NCBI GenBank assembly: GCA_003561515.1
Contig: PWWL01000220.1
Coordinates: 1-63,988, forward strand
DNA length: 63,988 nt
Source of the DNA: Balneolaceae bacterium
GTDB taxonomy: Bacteria > Bacteroidota > Rhodothermia > Balneolales > Balneolaceae
Reading direction: 5' to 3'
Both the position numbers and the translations under genes were made by a program. The stretch's first letter is position 1, and the number at the start of each line of letters is the position of its first letter. The notes below the pieces were generated by a model that saw only the letters and a program-made list of their open reading frames with translations, was not told where the DNA came from and did not search any database. Below are positions 44,114 to 53,512 of the stretch, piece after piece.

Positions 44114-44546
44114 AAGGTGTGTGTAATATCGTACATGCAGATGTTCGGGTGGAACAACTTCATCAGCTTCGTTTAAAGTTTAGAAAAGGTACGGACACCC
44201 GAGAGAAAAGGCAAAGGAAAAGAGAAAAGGATTTTTAAATTTTGTGTGTCTGCAGGGATGAATAGTCAATGGAAATTATTGACAGGAGATAAGATAAACC
44301 GAATAAAAAATTGGGTTCTTAAGCCCTGATTATGTTCGTAGTTCTGCTTTCCCGTATTGAGTGTACTACTCCCATTGGATATTGGAAGGTTCGGGATGGG
44401 TATCCGGAACAGTAATTCACCTGAATCCAACACAAGACTTAGTTGATCCCGATTTTTCTGCACCCTTCATAGAGGGTTAGTTTGGCATTTGTTGTTGTCT
44501 CGCCTGTCCAAAACAATTCGGGAAACTCACAATAATCAGGAAAGTC

Positions 44547-44867
44547 TTACCGCTTGGATTGATACAGCTGCTGCGGTTCGTGGTTATTTTGCCGGCCAAC
44601 CTCACGAATTACTTTGATGGTGACTGCAAGCGAGGTGAGTAATAATACCAGCACCAGGTTGTATAGATTTATACCGCTCCATGTTGATAAGGTGTTCCAC
44701 AACAGGTACCCGCACGGCATCAAAATCATCAGGGAGATGTGCAAATTCAGGAACCGGTACTTCGGCCTCATAATGCCATCCCTTTGGTGGCGGAACCACT
44801 TCCTTAGGTAGTGAGAGATTGTGAGAACTGAGTAACAGATAAACAAGAACCAGAAAATGGCACTCAT
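44547..44867 (-). CDS. Small three-helix membrane protein, unknown function
   Basis: A 106-residue protein with predicted membrane helices at about residues 4-20, 44-62 and 68-90 and basic loops (KWFRHQRDGIMRPKYR). The charged C-terminal tail is polar and glutamine-rich. No family is recognised. It is co-directional with the small membrane gene at 45027 and with abgT, but separated by gaps over 100 bases. Confidence 0.55.
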   Translation of the reverse strand: MSAIFWFLFICYSVLTISHYLRKWFRHQRDGIMRPKYRFLNLHISLMILMPCGYLLWNTLSTWSGINLYNLVLVLLLTSLAVTIKVIREVGRQNNHEPQQLYQSKR

Positions 44868-45026
44868 AGTATGAAATTAGGTTAATCTGCTAGTATGAGC
44901 AAAACCTTAAGCATAACGTATTAAGCTTACAAATATGATAGCACAGCAACAATTAGAAATGGTGTGGATAAGTGGTGAACATCGTGTTATGAATGTATTG
45001 TTTAAAATCTACATCATTGATATATC

Positions 45027-45323
45027 TTAGCTTATCTTCAAATTCTGACTTGTAAGCTCCCTCAAGACCGCAAGTGATAGAATAATAAATCCGGTGGATA
45101 CTCCCGACAGCATAGAAACCTGAACCGATGCGCTATAAATCATTAATTGATATACAGTTATAGAGAGTACTAAAGACGCAAAAGCAATTACAAGAAAATT
45201 CCTTGTTGTGGACCATTCAAAGATAAGTGAGACCGGCTTCCCTGCTTTGACCCATTGAGATGTTGTGCTCCAGATTGTGTAGGCAAAGAGAGCAACAATT
45301 ACAGCAATCAGATACAAATTCAT
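45027..45323 (-). CDS. Small three-helix membrane protein, unknown function
   Basis: A 98-residue protein with hydrophobic helices at about 3-20, 45-64 and 68-88. Between the first two lies a short loop with KAGKPVSLIFEWSTTRN. The start is ATG 45323. It is downstream of abgT on the same strand, with a 109-base gap. No function can be assigned. Confidence 0.55.
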   Translation of the reverse strand: MNLYLIAVIVALFAYTIWSTTSQWVKAGKPVSLIFEWSTTRNFLVIAFASLVLSITVYQLMIYSASVQVSMLSGVSTGFIILSLAVLRELTSQNLKIS

Positions 45324-45432
45324 ATGCCTCTTGTTTAATATTATGCGCAGGTGTCATTCCGGGTACCTTTCCCTGCATTAGTTGCATTAATAATAAAGGA
45401 AATGATGTATCAAATATCCATAGTGCAGATGG

Positions 45433-47127
45433 TTAATCCCCAATTATATAGTAGATCTCCTCACCCGGACCCACCGGCATCCCAAGGCCAAACACCAGCA
45501 GGTAGAATAAAATTATCCAGCCGATTAGAAAGAATATGCTGTAGGGAAGCATCATCGCGATAATGGTTCCGATACCGAGGTCTTTATCATATTTATTTGC
45601 AAAGGCGAGAATCAGCCCGAAATAACTCATCATTGGGGTGATTATATTCGTGACTGAATCGCCGATTCTGTAGGCAGCCTGGATCACCTCGGGAGTATAG
45701 CCGATCAGCATCAGCATGGGTACAAATATCGGTGCGGTAACGGCCCATTGCGCCGATGCAGAGCCAAGCATCAGGTTCACCGAGCCCGACACAAAAATAA
45801 ATCCAATGAAAATGATCGGGCCTGTAGCTCCAATATCCTGCAGAAACTGGGCGCCTTTAACGGCAAAAATCTGTCCAAGATTACTCCATCCGAAATAGGC
45901 CACAAACTGAGCTGCAAAAAAGACAATCACAATGTAGAGCCCAAGTGTGGACATAGCGCCGGCCATACCCTTAATAACATCTCTGTCATCTTTCATTGTA
46001 CCGACAAGACGCCCGTAAATGAAGCCGGGTATCAAGAAACAGACAAAAATGAATGTTACAATACCCCTCAGGAAAGGGGAATCTTTCCAATCGCCCGTTT
46101 CAGGATTTCTGAGAACCCCGTTTTCGGGCACTATTGTAAGCGCAAGAATTCCAAACATGATCAGAACGCCGACTCCGGTCCACTTGAGGGCGCGAATTTC
46201 CTTGTCGGTAAGCGGATCCATGGATACTTCATCGCTAAGATCTTCCATCGCCATGCTTTCATCATACTCGCCGAGCTTTGGTTCAACTATGCGGAGCGTT
46301 ACAAAAGCGCCTACGCCTGTAATGAGAAAAGTGCTCACAAACATGAAATAGTAGTTGGCAGTTGCCACCACCACATAATCGGGATCAATCAGCTGGGCGG
46401 CTTCCTGCGTCAGGCCGGCAAGCAGCGGGTCGATGGTTCCCAACAGCAGGTTGGCACTATATCCGCCCGAAACGCAGGCAAAGGCGCAGGCAAGGCCCGC
46501 CAGCGGATGGCGACCCATGGAGTGAAAAATTACAGCGGCCAGCGGCACGAGTACCACGTAGCCCATCTCAGATGCGGTGTTCGAAATCACAGCGGCGAAA
46601 CAGATGGCAACGGTAACCAGGTTTTTGGGAGTGAGTATAAAGTTGATGATACGCTTTGGGATTGCAAGGATTCCGCGCCCGGGAGTTTCATCCGGCTTGA
46701 AGGAGGCGGCTTTGAGAACAATTCCGCGAATACAGGCGCTGATTAAGCCCGAGTGTTCTGCAACTCCAACACCCAGTAACGCCACGAGTACTACACCAAG
46801 AGGTGCGAAACCGGTAAAGTTCGAAACCATGTTGGTGACGATCATCCGCAGGCCTTCAGCATTCATAAGGCTGATGGGACGTATGATGCCGTCTTCCGCA
46901 CGGCCTGAAGCTCCTTCGGGACGCGGATCGGGAGCCGTCCAGTCGAGCCACTCAGCAACGCCGCTTAAAACCACAACGCCGGCTGCAAACAGTGCAAACA
47001 GCGTTACCGGGTGCGGCAAGAGGTTGCCAAGCCACTCAACAAAATCGAGAAATCGTGTAAACAGGGTGCGTTTTTCCCTGGTTACCTCGGGTACTTTAGG
47101 ATCGTCCGTTTTGGGATGTTCACTCAT
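45433..47127 (-). CDS. AbgT family transporter (p-aminobenzoyl-glutamate type)
   Basis: A 564-residue membrane protein with the AbgT layout: cytosolic N-terminus, FLDFVEWLGNLLPHPVTLFALF as the first helix, GFAPLGVVLVALLGVGVAEHSGL, SNTASEMGYVVLVPLAAVIF and the C-terminal GDSVTNIITPMMSYFGLIL motif. AbgT proteins import p-aminobenzoyl-glutamate, a folate breakdown product, or export sulfonamide-like compounds. The upstream membrane gene ends 18 bases before it, so they form an operon. Two interlocked inverted repeats precede that operon. Confidence 0.93.
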   Translation of the reverse strand: MSEHPKTDDPKVPEVTREKRTLFTRFLDFVEWLGNLLPHPVTLFALFAAGVVVLSGVAEWLDWTAPDPRPEGASGRAEDGIIRPISLMNAEGLRMIVTNMVSNFTGFAPLGVVLVALLGVGVAEHSGLISACIRGIVLKAASFKPDETPGRGILAIPKRIINFILTPKNLVTVAICFAAVISNTASEMGYVVLVPLAAVIFHSMGRHPLAGLACAFACVSGGYSANLLLGTIDPLLAGLTQEAAQLIDPDYVVVATANYYFMFVSTFLITGVGAFVTLRIVEPKLGEYDESMAMEDLSDEVSMDPLTDKEIRALKWTGVGVLIMFGILALTIVPENGVLRNPETGDWKDSPFLRGIVTFIFVCFLIPGFIYGRLVGTMKDDRDVIKGMAGAMSTLGLYIVIVFFAAQFVAYFGWSNLGQIFAVKGAQFLQDIGATGPIIFIGFIFVSGSVNLMLGSASAQWAVTAPIFVPMLMLIGYTPEVIQAAYRIGDSVTNIITPMMSYFGLILAFANKYDKDLGIGTIIAMMLPYSIFFLIGWIILFYLLVFGLGMPVGPGEEIYYIIGD

Positions 47128-47145
47128 AGGTTTTTGGATTACCGC

Positions 47146-47511
47146 TTATGAAGGTTGTCGTTCGCGGGGTTGAGTTCTACTGAGAACTTTCTTGAGCTGG
47201 AAACCGAAGAGGGTACCTGAGCCGATTAACAATCCGCCCATCAAGAACATAATTGCAAGCAAAAGCCATGGGCTGCCAATTTGAAGCATGTCAGCGATGC
47301 GGCCTGATAGTACGCCCTTATTGGCGATATGTATATAAAGGGGTTGAATGAACCAGGCCAGTCCGCCTGCAAGAAAACCTGTAAAAAATGCCTGTTGCGC
47401 TCCCTGAATCAGCCATGCGCCTATGGCTGCGGCGGGTAGCAATGCCGCCCACCAGGGAAGGAAGAGATTGAACAACCACGCTAACAAAAAGATGAATAAA
47501 AATGGACGCAT
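47146..47511 (-). CDS. Four-helix membrane protein preceding abgT
   Basis: A 121-residue hydrophobic protein with about four membrane helices (2-20, 23-38, 42-58 and 82-102) and a basic C-terminal tail (LKKVLSRTQPRERQPS). It is 18 bases upstream of abgT in the same operon. No family is recognised with confidence. The ATG at 47511 has no Shine-Dalgarno site; an inverted-repeat arm ends 9 bases before it. Confidence 0.6.
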   Translation of the reverse strand: MRPFLFIFLLAWLFNLFLPWWAALLPAAAIGAWLIQGAQQAFFTGFLAGGLAWFIQPLYIHIANKGVLSGRIADMLQIGSPWLLLAIMFLMGGLLIGSGTLFGFQLKKVLSRTQPRERQPS

Positions 47512-47520
47512 TGAAGATCA

Positions 47521-47632
47521 TTACTCAGTAAAAGCAAGTCAGAGTATATCATTTATCAGATAAAACCGAAATAGCATGAAACTGAGTAAGTGTGCGCATG
47601 CATATTAAAGAAGAGATGAACTTCGGTTTTAT
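47521..47632 (-). promoter_or_regulatory. Interlocked inverted repeats in the abgT operon leader
   Basis: Two perfect inverted repeats interlock in an A-B-A'-B' order. TTACTCAGT (47521-47529) pairs with ACTGAGTAA (47581-47589), and ATAAAACCGAA (47560-47570) pairs with TTCGGTTTTAT (47622-47632). In the minus-strand transcript the last arm ends 9 bases before the ATG at 47511, so pairing could block translation initiation. The remaining part of the 440-base gap to 47951 holds no gene. Confidence 0.4.
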
Positions 47633-47951
47633 AGTTAGTTCGGAGCGTGACCTGAAAAGTACACGCAGATCGTTACCTTTTTAAATGAGAAAATCAGATG
47701 GAACCATGATTTAAGGGCATGGCCCGAAAAAAGGAGGGTGACATTTTGAACGCGTATCCTGGAAATGGTTCACCGGTGCGCCCGCGCAAACTTGTTTGGA
47801 AGCGATTTTCCGCTGATTGAATGAAAGAAAGGCAGGTAACTGCTCAAACTGTCAATTTTGATCTGATACTGATTATTCTGATCTTTCAAATTCGAATTTT
47901 GTATACCTAAAATTGTATCTCAAATCAGAAAAAACGTTTTAAAAATAGAAC

Positions 47952-49742
47952 ATGGCAAAGGTTGAAGTTGTGATGCCCCAAATGGGTGAATCCGTTATGG
48001 AAGGAACCGTTATTGAATGGGCAAAAAATGTGGGTGATAAAGTAGAAGTGGACGAAACCCTTCTTGAAATTGCCACCGATAAAGTGGATACGGAAGTACC
48101 ATCACCCGAATCAGGTGTTCTTGTAGAAATTCTTGTTGAAGCTGACGAAACCGTAGAAGTTGGCCAGCCTATTGCCATCATAGATACCGATGGTGAAGCT
48201 TCACCACAGGCCGAAGGCTCCGGAAGTGATGCAGAAAAAGCAGAATCCGAACCCACAGCTTCTGAGGAGCCGGCAAATGAGGAGCCTGTTCAGGAGAAAG
48301 CAGAGGCTGGGAAGGAAGCTTCCTCAGGTTCGGGCAGCGATGATGGAGGGGGCGAGAAAATTGAGGTGGTAATGCCCCAGATGGGTGAGTCGGTAATGGA
48401 AGGTGAAGTTCTGGAATGGCTCAAGCAAGTGGGTGATACGGTAGAAATAGACGAGCCCCTTCTCGAAATTGCCACCGATAAAGTGGACACAGAAGTGCCA
48501 TCGCCTGAAGCAGGAACACTGGTAGAAATACTCGTAAATGCCGGCGATACTGTAGAGGTAGGGCAAACCATCGCTATTATTGCCACAGGTAAGGCCGCCT
48601 CGGCACCGGCTAAAAGTAAAAAAGCCGAGCCTGCCAAAGAAAGCTCAACAAAAGAGGAAGCTTCAACCAATGGCGCAGAGAAGGCCGAGCCGGCCATGGC
48701 GGAAGCGGGGGAAGGGTCTGAGCCGCAGCGCATGGGCAGCGATGGCCGATTTTACTCCCCGCTTGTAAGATCCATTGCCAAAGAAGAAGGTATTTCCCAG
48801 GAAGAGCTCGAAACCATTGAGGGCTCGGGCAAAGATGGAAGGGTGTCAAAAAACGATATTCTGCAGTACGTAGAAGATAAGAAGTCAGGCAAAGTGAAAG
48901 CTCCCGCCGCCAAGAGTTCAGGCAGTGGATTAACAAAACCCACCTCGGAGTCGAAAGCAGCATCCTCTTCGGGGGGGAGCGGCAAAATATCCGCAGGTGA
49001 ACTGAATGTGAAAAGCCCTTCAGGCAATGTGGAAGTCATCAAGATGGACCGCATGCGCAAGATGATTGCCGAGCACATGGTTCGCTCGAAGCAGACATCG
49101 GCACACGTAAGTACATTCAGCGAAGTGGATGTAACCAACATCGTGAACTGGAGAAATGCCAACAAGCGCAAGTTTGAAGAGCAGACCGGGTTACGCCTGA
49201 CCTTTACCCCGATTTTTATTGAGGCGTTTATCCAGGCGATCGGAGAATATCCGCTTATTAACAGCTCGGTAGACGGTGATGAAATCATCCTTAAAAAAGA
49301 CATCAATTTCGGAATTGCCGTGGCGCTTGGCGAAGGCGGAAAAGGCGGATTGATTGTGCCGGTTATTAAGCAGGCGCAGGACAAGAATCTGATCGGCCTG
49401 GCCAAAGCGGTAAACGACCTGGCACATAAAGCCCGCAACAAGGAGCTAAGCCCCGACGACCTTGTGGGAGGAACCATCACCCTCACCAACTATGGCAGTG
49501 TGGGTAACCTGATGGGTACACCAATTATCAATCAGCCTCAGGTGGCCATTCTTGGCACCGGTGTAATTGAGAAACGTCCGGTTGTGATTGAAACCGAGCA
49601 GGGCGATGTGATCGCAATTCGACACATTATGTATCTCACCATGAGCTATGACCACCGAATTATAGATGGTGCTCACGGTGGAGCTTTTACCAGCAGAGTG
49701 AAAGAACTGCTTGAAACCTTCGATCCCAAGCGCGCTTTTTAA
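47952..49742 (+). CDS. 2-oxoacid dehydrogenase complex E2 (dihydrolipoyl acyltransferase) with two lipoyl domains
   Basis: A 596-residue protein. Two lipoyl domains (about 1-78 and 135-213) carry the lipoylated lysine in EIATDKVDTEVPSPE. Acidic and Ala/Pro/Ser-rich linkers separate them. A peripheral-subunit binding domain (about 272-310, YSPLVRSIAKEEGISQEEL) leads to the catalytic domain (about 355-596) with its active site in SYDHRIIDGAHGG. It transfers acyl groups to CoA within a 2-oxoglutarate, branched-chain or similar complex; the sequence does not settle which. No E1 or E3 gene is adjacent. A strong terminator follows. Confidence 0.92.
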   Translation: MAKVEVVMPQMGESVMEGTVIEWAKNVGDKVEVDETLLEIATDKVDTEVPSPESGVLVEILVEADETVEVGQPIAIIDTDGEASPQAEGSGSDAEKAESEPTASEEPANEEPVQEKAEAGKEASSGSGSDDGGGEKIEVVMPQMGESVMEGEVLEWLKQVGDTVEIDEPLLEIATDKVDTEVPSPEAGTLVEILVNAGDTVEVGQTIAIIATGKAASAPAKSKKAEPAKESSTKEEASTNGAEKAEPAMAEAGEGSEPQRMGSDGRFYSPLVRSIAKEEGISQEELETIEGSGKDGRVSKNDILQYVEDKKSGKVKAPAAKSSGSGLTKPTSESKAASSSGGSGKISAGELNVKSPSGNVEVIKMDRMRKMIAEHMVRSKQTSAHVSTFSEVDVTNIVNWRNANKRKFEEQTGLRLTFTPIFIEAFIQAIGEYPLINSSVDGDEIILKKDINFGIAVALGEGGKGGLIVPVIKQAQDKNLIGLAKAVNDLAHKARNKELSPDDLVGGTITLTNYGSVGNLMGTPIINQPQVAILGTGVIEKRPVVIETEQGDVIAIRHIMYLTMSYDHRIIDGAHGGAFTSRVKELLETFDPKRAF

Positions 49743-49780
49743 CACCTGTATCATTTCATTCTGAAGTGTGATCTGATTCA

Positions 49781-49817
49781 GAAGCGGCACGAACCCGGTT
49801 TGTGCCGCTTCTTTTTT
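49781..49817 (+). terminator. Rho-independent terminator after the E2 gene
   Basis: GAAGCGGCAC and GTGCCGCTTC form a perfect 10-bp stem with an 11-base loop, followed by six T. It separates E2 transcription from panC. Confidence 0.93.
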
Positions 49818-49859
49818 GAGAGCCCGACGTAGTAAACCGAATGATAAAAGAAACTCCCA

Positions 49860-50708
49860 ATGCAGACTTGCCGCACAATTGAAGAGATCAGAAGTGTCGT
49901 GAAAAGCCTAAAAATGGCAGGAAAAAAGATTGCTTTTATTCCAACCATGGGAGCACTTCATGAAGGCCACCTCTCGCTTATCAGGGAGGCTCATCAGCAC
50001 GGTGATGCCGTTTTGGTGTCGATTTTTGTAAACCCCGAGCAGTTTGGTCCCAATGAAGACTACGACACGTATCCACGGGAGTTCGAGCAGGATTTGGAAA
50101 AATGCCGGGATGCAGGTGTGAAAGCAGTGTTTGCCCCCGGCCCTGAAGAGCTTTACAGTGATAAAAAATACCTGAAAATTGATATCAGTGATCTGAACCG
50201 GCACATGTGCGGCGGAAGCCGGCCCGGATTTTTTGAAGGTATCCTGCTTGTGGTGAATAAGCTTTTCAACATTATAGAACCGGATGTAGCTCTTTTCGGA
50301 CAAAAAGATATACAGCAATTTCAGATCATACGCAGACTGGCAGAAGAATTTAATCACGGAACAGAGCTTGTTATGGTGCCAATTTCAAGGGCGAATGATG
50401 GGCTGGCGCTCAGCAGCAGAAATGCTTACCTGAGCAGTGAAGAAAGAAAGACGGCACCGGGACTTTATCGCAGCCTGCAGTATATCGAAAAGCAGGTGAA
50501 TGGAGGCGTCGATACCCCGTCCCTGCTCATCAACCATCAGAAGAGCGAACTGGAGGCAAAAGGTTTCAAAATTGATTATCTTAATACGTTTTCATTGAAA
50601 ACTCTGCAGCCGGTAAAAACGTTGGAATCGGGTGAGACTTATATCCTTGCCGGCGCCGTTTGGCTGGGCAAGACCCGGCTTATCGACAATATTTTGATTG
50701 AATTTTAA
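49860..50708 (+). CDS. panC: Pantothenate synthetase (pantoate--beta-alanine ligase)
   Basis: A 282-residue enzyme with FIPTMGALHEGHLSLI (the HIGH-like ATP site), VFGQKDIQQF-like LFGQKDIQQFQI, and ISRANDGLALSSRNAYLS. It condenses pantoate with beta-alanine in the last step of pantothenate synthesis. panD, which supplies the beta-alanine, follows after 12 bases. Confidence 0.96.
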   Translation: MQTCRTIEEIRSVVKSLKMAGKKIAFIPTMGALHEGHLSLIREAHQHGDAVLVSIFVNPEQFGPNEDYDTYPREFEQDLEKCRDAGVKAVFAPGPEELYSDKKYLKIDISDLNRHMCGGSRPGFFEGILLVVNKLFNIIEPDVALFGQKDIQQFQIIRRLAEEFNHGTELVMVPISRANDGLALSSRNAYLSSEERKTAPGLYRSLQYIEKQVNGGVDTPSLLINHQKSELEAKGFKIDYLNTFSLKTLQPVKTLESGETYILAGAVWLGKTRLIDNILIEF

Positions 50709-50720
50709 AGACTATTAATA

Positions 50721-51137
50721 ATGAAGCTATCGATGTTCAAATCCAAGCTGCACCAGATGCGGGTTACAGAGGCCAACCTGATGTATGAAGGGAGCATCAC
50801 CATAGATGAAGACCTCCTCGACATGGCCAACATACTGCCGTATGAGAAAGTGCAGGTTGTGAATATTACCAACGGTTCAAGACTCGAAACCTACACCATA
50901 CCCGGTGAAAGGGGCAGCAGGGTTTGCTGCCTGAACGGCGCGGCTGCCCGGCTCACCCAAGTTGATGACCGCGTAATCGTGATGGCCTATGCTCAGATGG
51001 ATCCGGAAGAAGCGAGGCATCACAAGCCAACGGTTGTTATTGTGGACGAAAATAACGAGCCGAAAGATATTCTAGACGATATAACCCATGGGAAAAAATA
51101 TGGGCTTGAGAGCGGCTTGATTGAAAACCCGGGTTAA
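50721..51137 (+). CDS. panD: Aspartate 1-decarboxylase proenzyme
   Basis: A 138-residue pyruvoyl enzyme. The self-cleavage Gly-Ser is in MYEGSITID (Ser near residue 25), and the [21 protein letters not shown] motif is intact. It makes beta-alanine from aspartate. The mature enzyme is two chains from one precursor. It is co-transcribed with panC and followed by a terminator. Confidence 0.96.
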   Translation: MKLSMFKSKLHQMRVTEANLMYEGSITIDEDLLDMANILPYEKVQVVNITNGSRLETYTIPGERGSRVCCLNGAAARLTQVDDRVIVMAYAQMDPEEARHHKPTVVIVDENNEPKDILDDITHGKKYGLESGLIENPG

Positions 51138-51163
51138 TCTCGTTGATTTGAGAAAAGTAAAAC

Positions 51164-51190
51164 GCCCCGATCAAAGTCGGGGCTTTTTTT
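51164..51190 (+). terminator. Rho-independent terminator after panD
   Basis: GCCCCGA and TCGGGGC form a 7-bp stem around a 6-base loop, followed by seven T. Confidence 0.92.
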
Positions 51191-51230
51191 GTAGCCTGAA
51201 ATTGCTTGACTGCTTATCAGAGCAAATTTT

Positions 51231-52604
51231 CTACTCCACAAAATCCGGCAGGATCTCAAAAAACTTCGCTGAGGTTTTAATACCGCGGTGAAAATCCTTC
51301 AGAGAAAAACTTTCATTGGGAGAGTGCAGGGCGTCTATGGTAAGGCCAAAACCCATCAGGATAGAGTTGACGCCAAGAACCTTTTTGAAATCGGCTACAA
51401 TGGGAATTGATCCGCCCTCGCGGCTGAATAGTACTTCTTTATCGTAGATTTCCCCAAAGGCTTTAGCGGCTGCTTTCAGCCCATAAAAGTCAAGATCTAT
51501 GACAACCGGATAGCCGCCGTGATGCGCTTCTACCTCAACGGATACCGTATCGGGAGCGATAGATGTTACATAATCTGCGAAAAGTTTTGAGATTTTATCA
51601 GGATCCTGATCGGGCACCAGCCTCATACTCACTTTAGCGCCTGCTTTGGCGGGCAATACGGTTTTTGCGCCTTCACCCTGATATCCGCTCCACAGACCGT
51701 TTACATCAAGAGTTGGACGGGCGGAAGCACGCTCCAGGCTGCTGTACCCCTTTTCACCGTGCAAGGCTTTGAGACCGAGTTCCTCTTTGTAAGCCTCATC
51801 ATTATGAGGCAGGGCTTTATATGCTTCACGCATTTCAGGAGTCAAAGGTTCTACGTCGTCATAGAAACCGGGTATTTGAATAACTCCATCTTCGTCTTTC
51901 AGCTTTGCAATAATTTCGCACAAAACATTAGCAGGATTTTCAACGGCTCCACCAAACACTCCGCTGTGAAGGTCGCGATTAGGACCGGTCACGTGAATTT
52001 CCATGTAGGCAAGTCCGCGGAGTCCATACGTAATGGAGGGCTGATCTTTAGCAAACATGGCGGTATCAGAAATAAGAACCATGTCGCAAGATAGTTGCTC
52101 TATGTTCTTCTTTATAAAAGGAACAAGGTTTGTGGATCCGATTTCTTCTTCTCCCTCGAGAATAAATTTTACATTGACGGGTAGCTCCGTTCCCGTTTTT
52201 AGGTACGATTCAACAGATTTAATGTGAGCAAAAGACTGGCCTTTGTCGTCGCTGGCCCCGCGGGCGTAAACCCTTCCATTTTTTACGGTAGGTTCGAAAG
52301 GGGGAGTTTTCCAAAGGTGATCCGGATCGGAAGGCTGCACATCATAGTGGCCATATATCAAAACTGTGGGCCTGTCTGTATGCGGGCACTTTTCGGCTGT
52401 AAGAATTGGGTGGCCCGGTGTTTCATGGAGAGTCACATTATGCAGTCCGATCTCTTGAAGCTGATTTTTCAGAAAGTCTGCGGCTTTCCTGACTTCAGCT
52501 TTGTGCTTCGAATCCGTACTTACGCTCGGAATACGCAGCAGTTCAAATAGTTCATCCTGAAATTTTTGAATGTTTTGGTCGATATATTCTTGTGGATCGC
52601 TCAT
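51231..52604 (-). CDS. M20 family metallopeptidase (dipeptidase-like)
   Basis: A 457-residue di-zinc hydrolase. Metal ligands are in LIYGHYDVQP (His and Asp), RGASDDKGQ (bridging Asp) and EGEEEIGS (catalytic Glu and ligand Glu), with a C-terminal His in IDALHSPNE. A dimerisation lid domain occupies about residues 190-350. It fits the CNDP/PepV-like dipeptidases, acting in the cytoplasm since no signal peptide is seen. Substrate unknown. It converges with panD. Confidence 0.92.
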   Translation of the reverse strand: MSDPQEYIDQNIQKFQDELFELLRIPSVSTDSKHKAEVRKAADFLKNQLQEIGLHNVTLHETPGHPILTAEKCPHTDRPTVLIYGHYDVQPSDPDHLWKTPPFEPTVKNGRVYARGASDDKGQSFAHIKSVESYLKTGTELPVNVKFILEGEEEIGSTNLVPFIKKNIEQLSCDMVLISDTAMFAKDQPSITYGLRGLAYMEIHVTGPNRDLHSGVFGGAVENPANVLCEIIAKLKDEDGVIQIPGFYDDVEPLTPEMREAYKALPHNDEAYKEELGLKALHGEKGYSSLERASARPTLDVNGLWSGYQGEGAKTVLPAKAGAKVSMRLVPDQDPDKISKLFADYVTSIAPDTVSVEVEAHHGGYPVVIDLDFYGLKAAAKAFGEIYDKEVLFSREGGSIPIVADFKKVLGVNSILMGFGLTIDALHSPNESFSLKDFHRGIKTSAKFFEILPDFVE

Positions 52605-52747
52605 GGAATGTTGGTTTATGGTATGGTCATCGGTTAGCAGAAAACAGCAGAGAGCAATGTGAAACGGCCGCTTTGCTCATAAAGCTGAAAAAGAACAGAT
52701 GTGGAAGATAGAAGTTTGCCCGGTGAATTTCATTTAAAACGGACAAG

Positions 52748-53506
52748 TCAGAATACGCGCAGCGCACCGGTATCGATCCAGCCATGCCGTCCGTTTTCGA
52801 GCCGGACGTAGCTCCACTCATCACTTTCTGAACTTCTATTTAAGTCCACCCTCATGATGTAGCCTTCATAAGCGGTGCTTACTTCAACAGATTCAGGGTC
52901 AGGGGTCTCATACACTGTGCTTTGTCTGTCAACCATTACTCCCGTGCCAAACCGGTTGTCGAGATAGTGTACATAGAATGCCGATGCGAATACGAGAATT
53001 GAAATTGCAAGCAGCGCTGAGGCAGAGTAGCTGAAAGGTTTTTTGTATGACCGGGTAAACCAGGAGTATATCAGCAGCCCCACACCGCCATAGAGAAAGA
53101 AAAATGCGATGGCAAACAGCCAGGTCAAACCAACCGATTCCGACAGGTAGCTGAAAAAACGGTCCCAGGGAAGCGGCGGTAAAACCGCTGATCTCCGGCT
53201 AAATCGTTCATTCACATAGCTGAGTGCATCCCCGGCCAGTTCACGTGTCTCTGGAAATTTTTCGGCCTGAAGAAGATAGTACTTCGACATTCCAAGCGAG
53301 TCGAGCCGGGCGTAAATAATGCCCATGTTCAGCCATAAAGCACCCGAAATATCTCCGTCATCGGCAATGGATTTGTAGAGAGTGAGCGCTTCGCGATACT
53401 CCTGTTTTTCAAGAAGAAATGTGGCTTCGTCAAATCTTGACTGCTGGCCCATGAGTGCAGGAGCCGTAAGTATGATAAGTACTAAAAGTGCTGTAAGACG
53501 TCTCAC
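52748..53506 (-). CDS. BatE-like protein: TPR, two membrane helices, SH3-like domain
   Basis: A 252-residue protein with a signal peptide (1-20), tetratricopeptide-like helices (24-100), two membrane helices (about 127-152 and 160-182) and a C-terminal SH3-like domain ending ENGRHGWIDTGALRVF. This is the BatE layout of Bacteroidota Bat operons, associated with aerotolerance or envelope stress. It is last in the batC-batD-batE operon, 6 bases after batD. Confidence 0.82.
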   Translation of the reverse strand: MRRLTALLVLIILTAPALMGQQSRFDEATFLLEKQEYREALTLYKSIADDGDISGALWLNMGIIYARLDSLGMSKYYLLQAEKFPETRELAGDALSYVNERFSRRSAVLPPLPWDRFFSYLSESVGLTWLFAIAFFFLYGGVGLLIYSWFTRSYKKPFSYSASALLAISILVFASAFYVHYLDNRFGTGVMVDRQSTVYETPDPESVEVSTAYEGYIMRVDLNRSSESDEWSYVRLENGRHGWIDTGALRVF

Positions 53507-53512
53507 GAATAT

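Noticed and set aside
43966-44163. 65-codon frame upstream of carA, considered as a leader peptide
   Set aside because: It runs through the terminator hairpin, has no run of regulatory codons, and no Shine-Dalgarno site.
44266-44463. 65-codon minus-strand frame between carA and the small membrane gene
   Set aside because: No initiation signal, no domain or helix pattern; likely chance.
52627-52824. 65-codon minus-strand frame overlapping batE
   Set aside because: It shadows the end of batE in another frame and has no features of its own.
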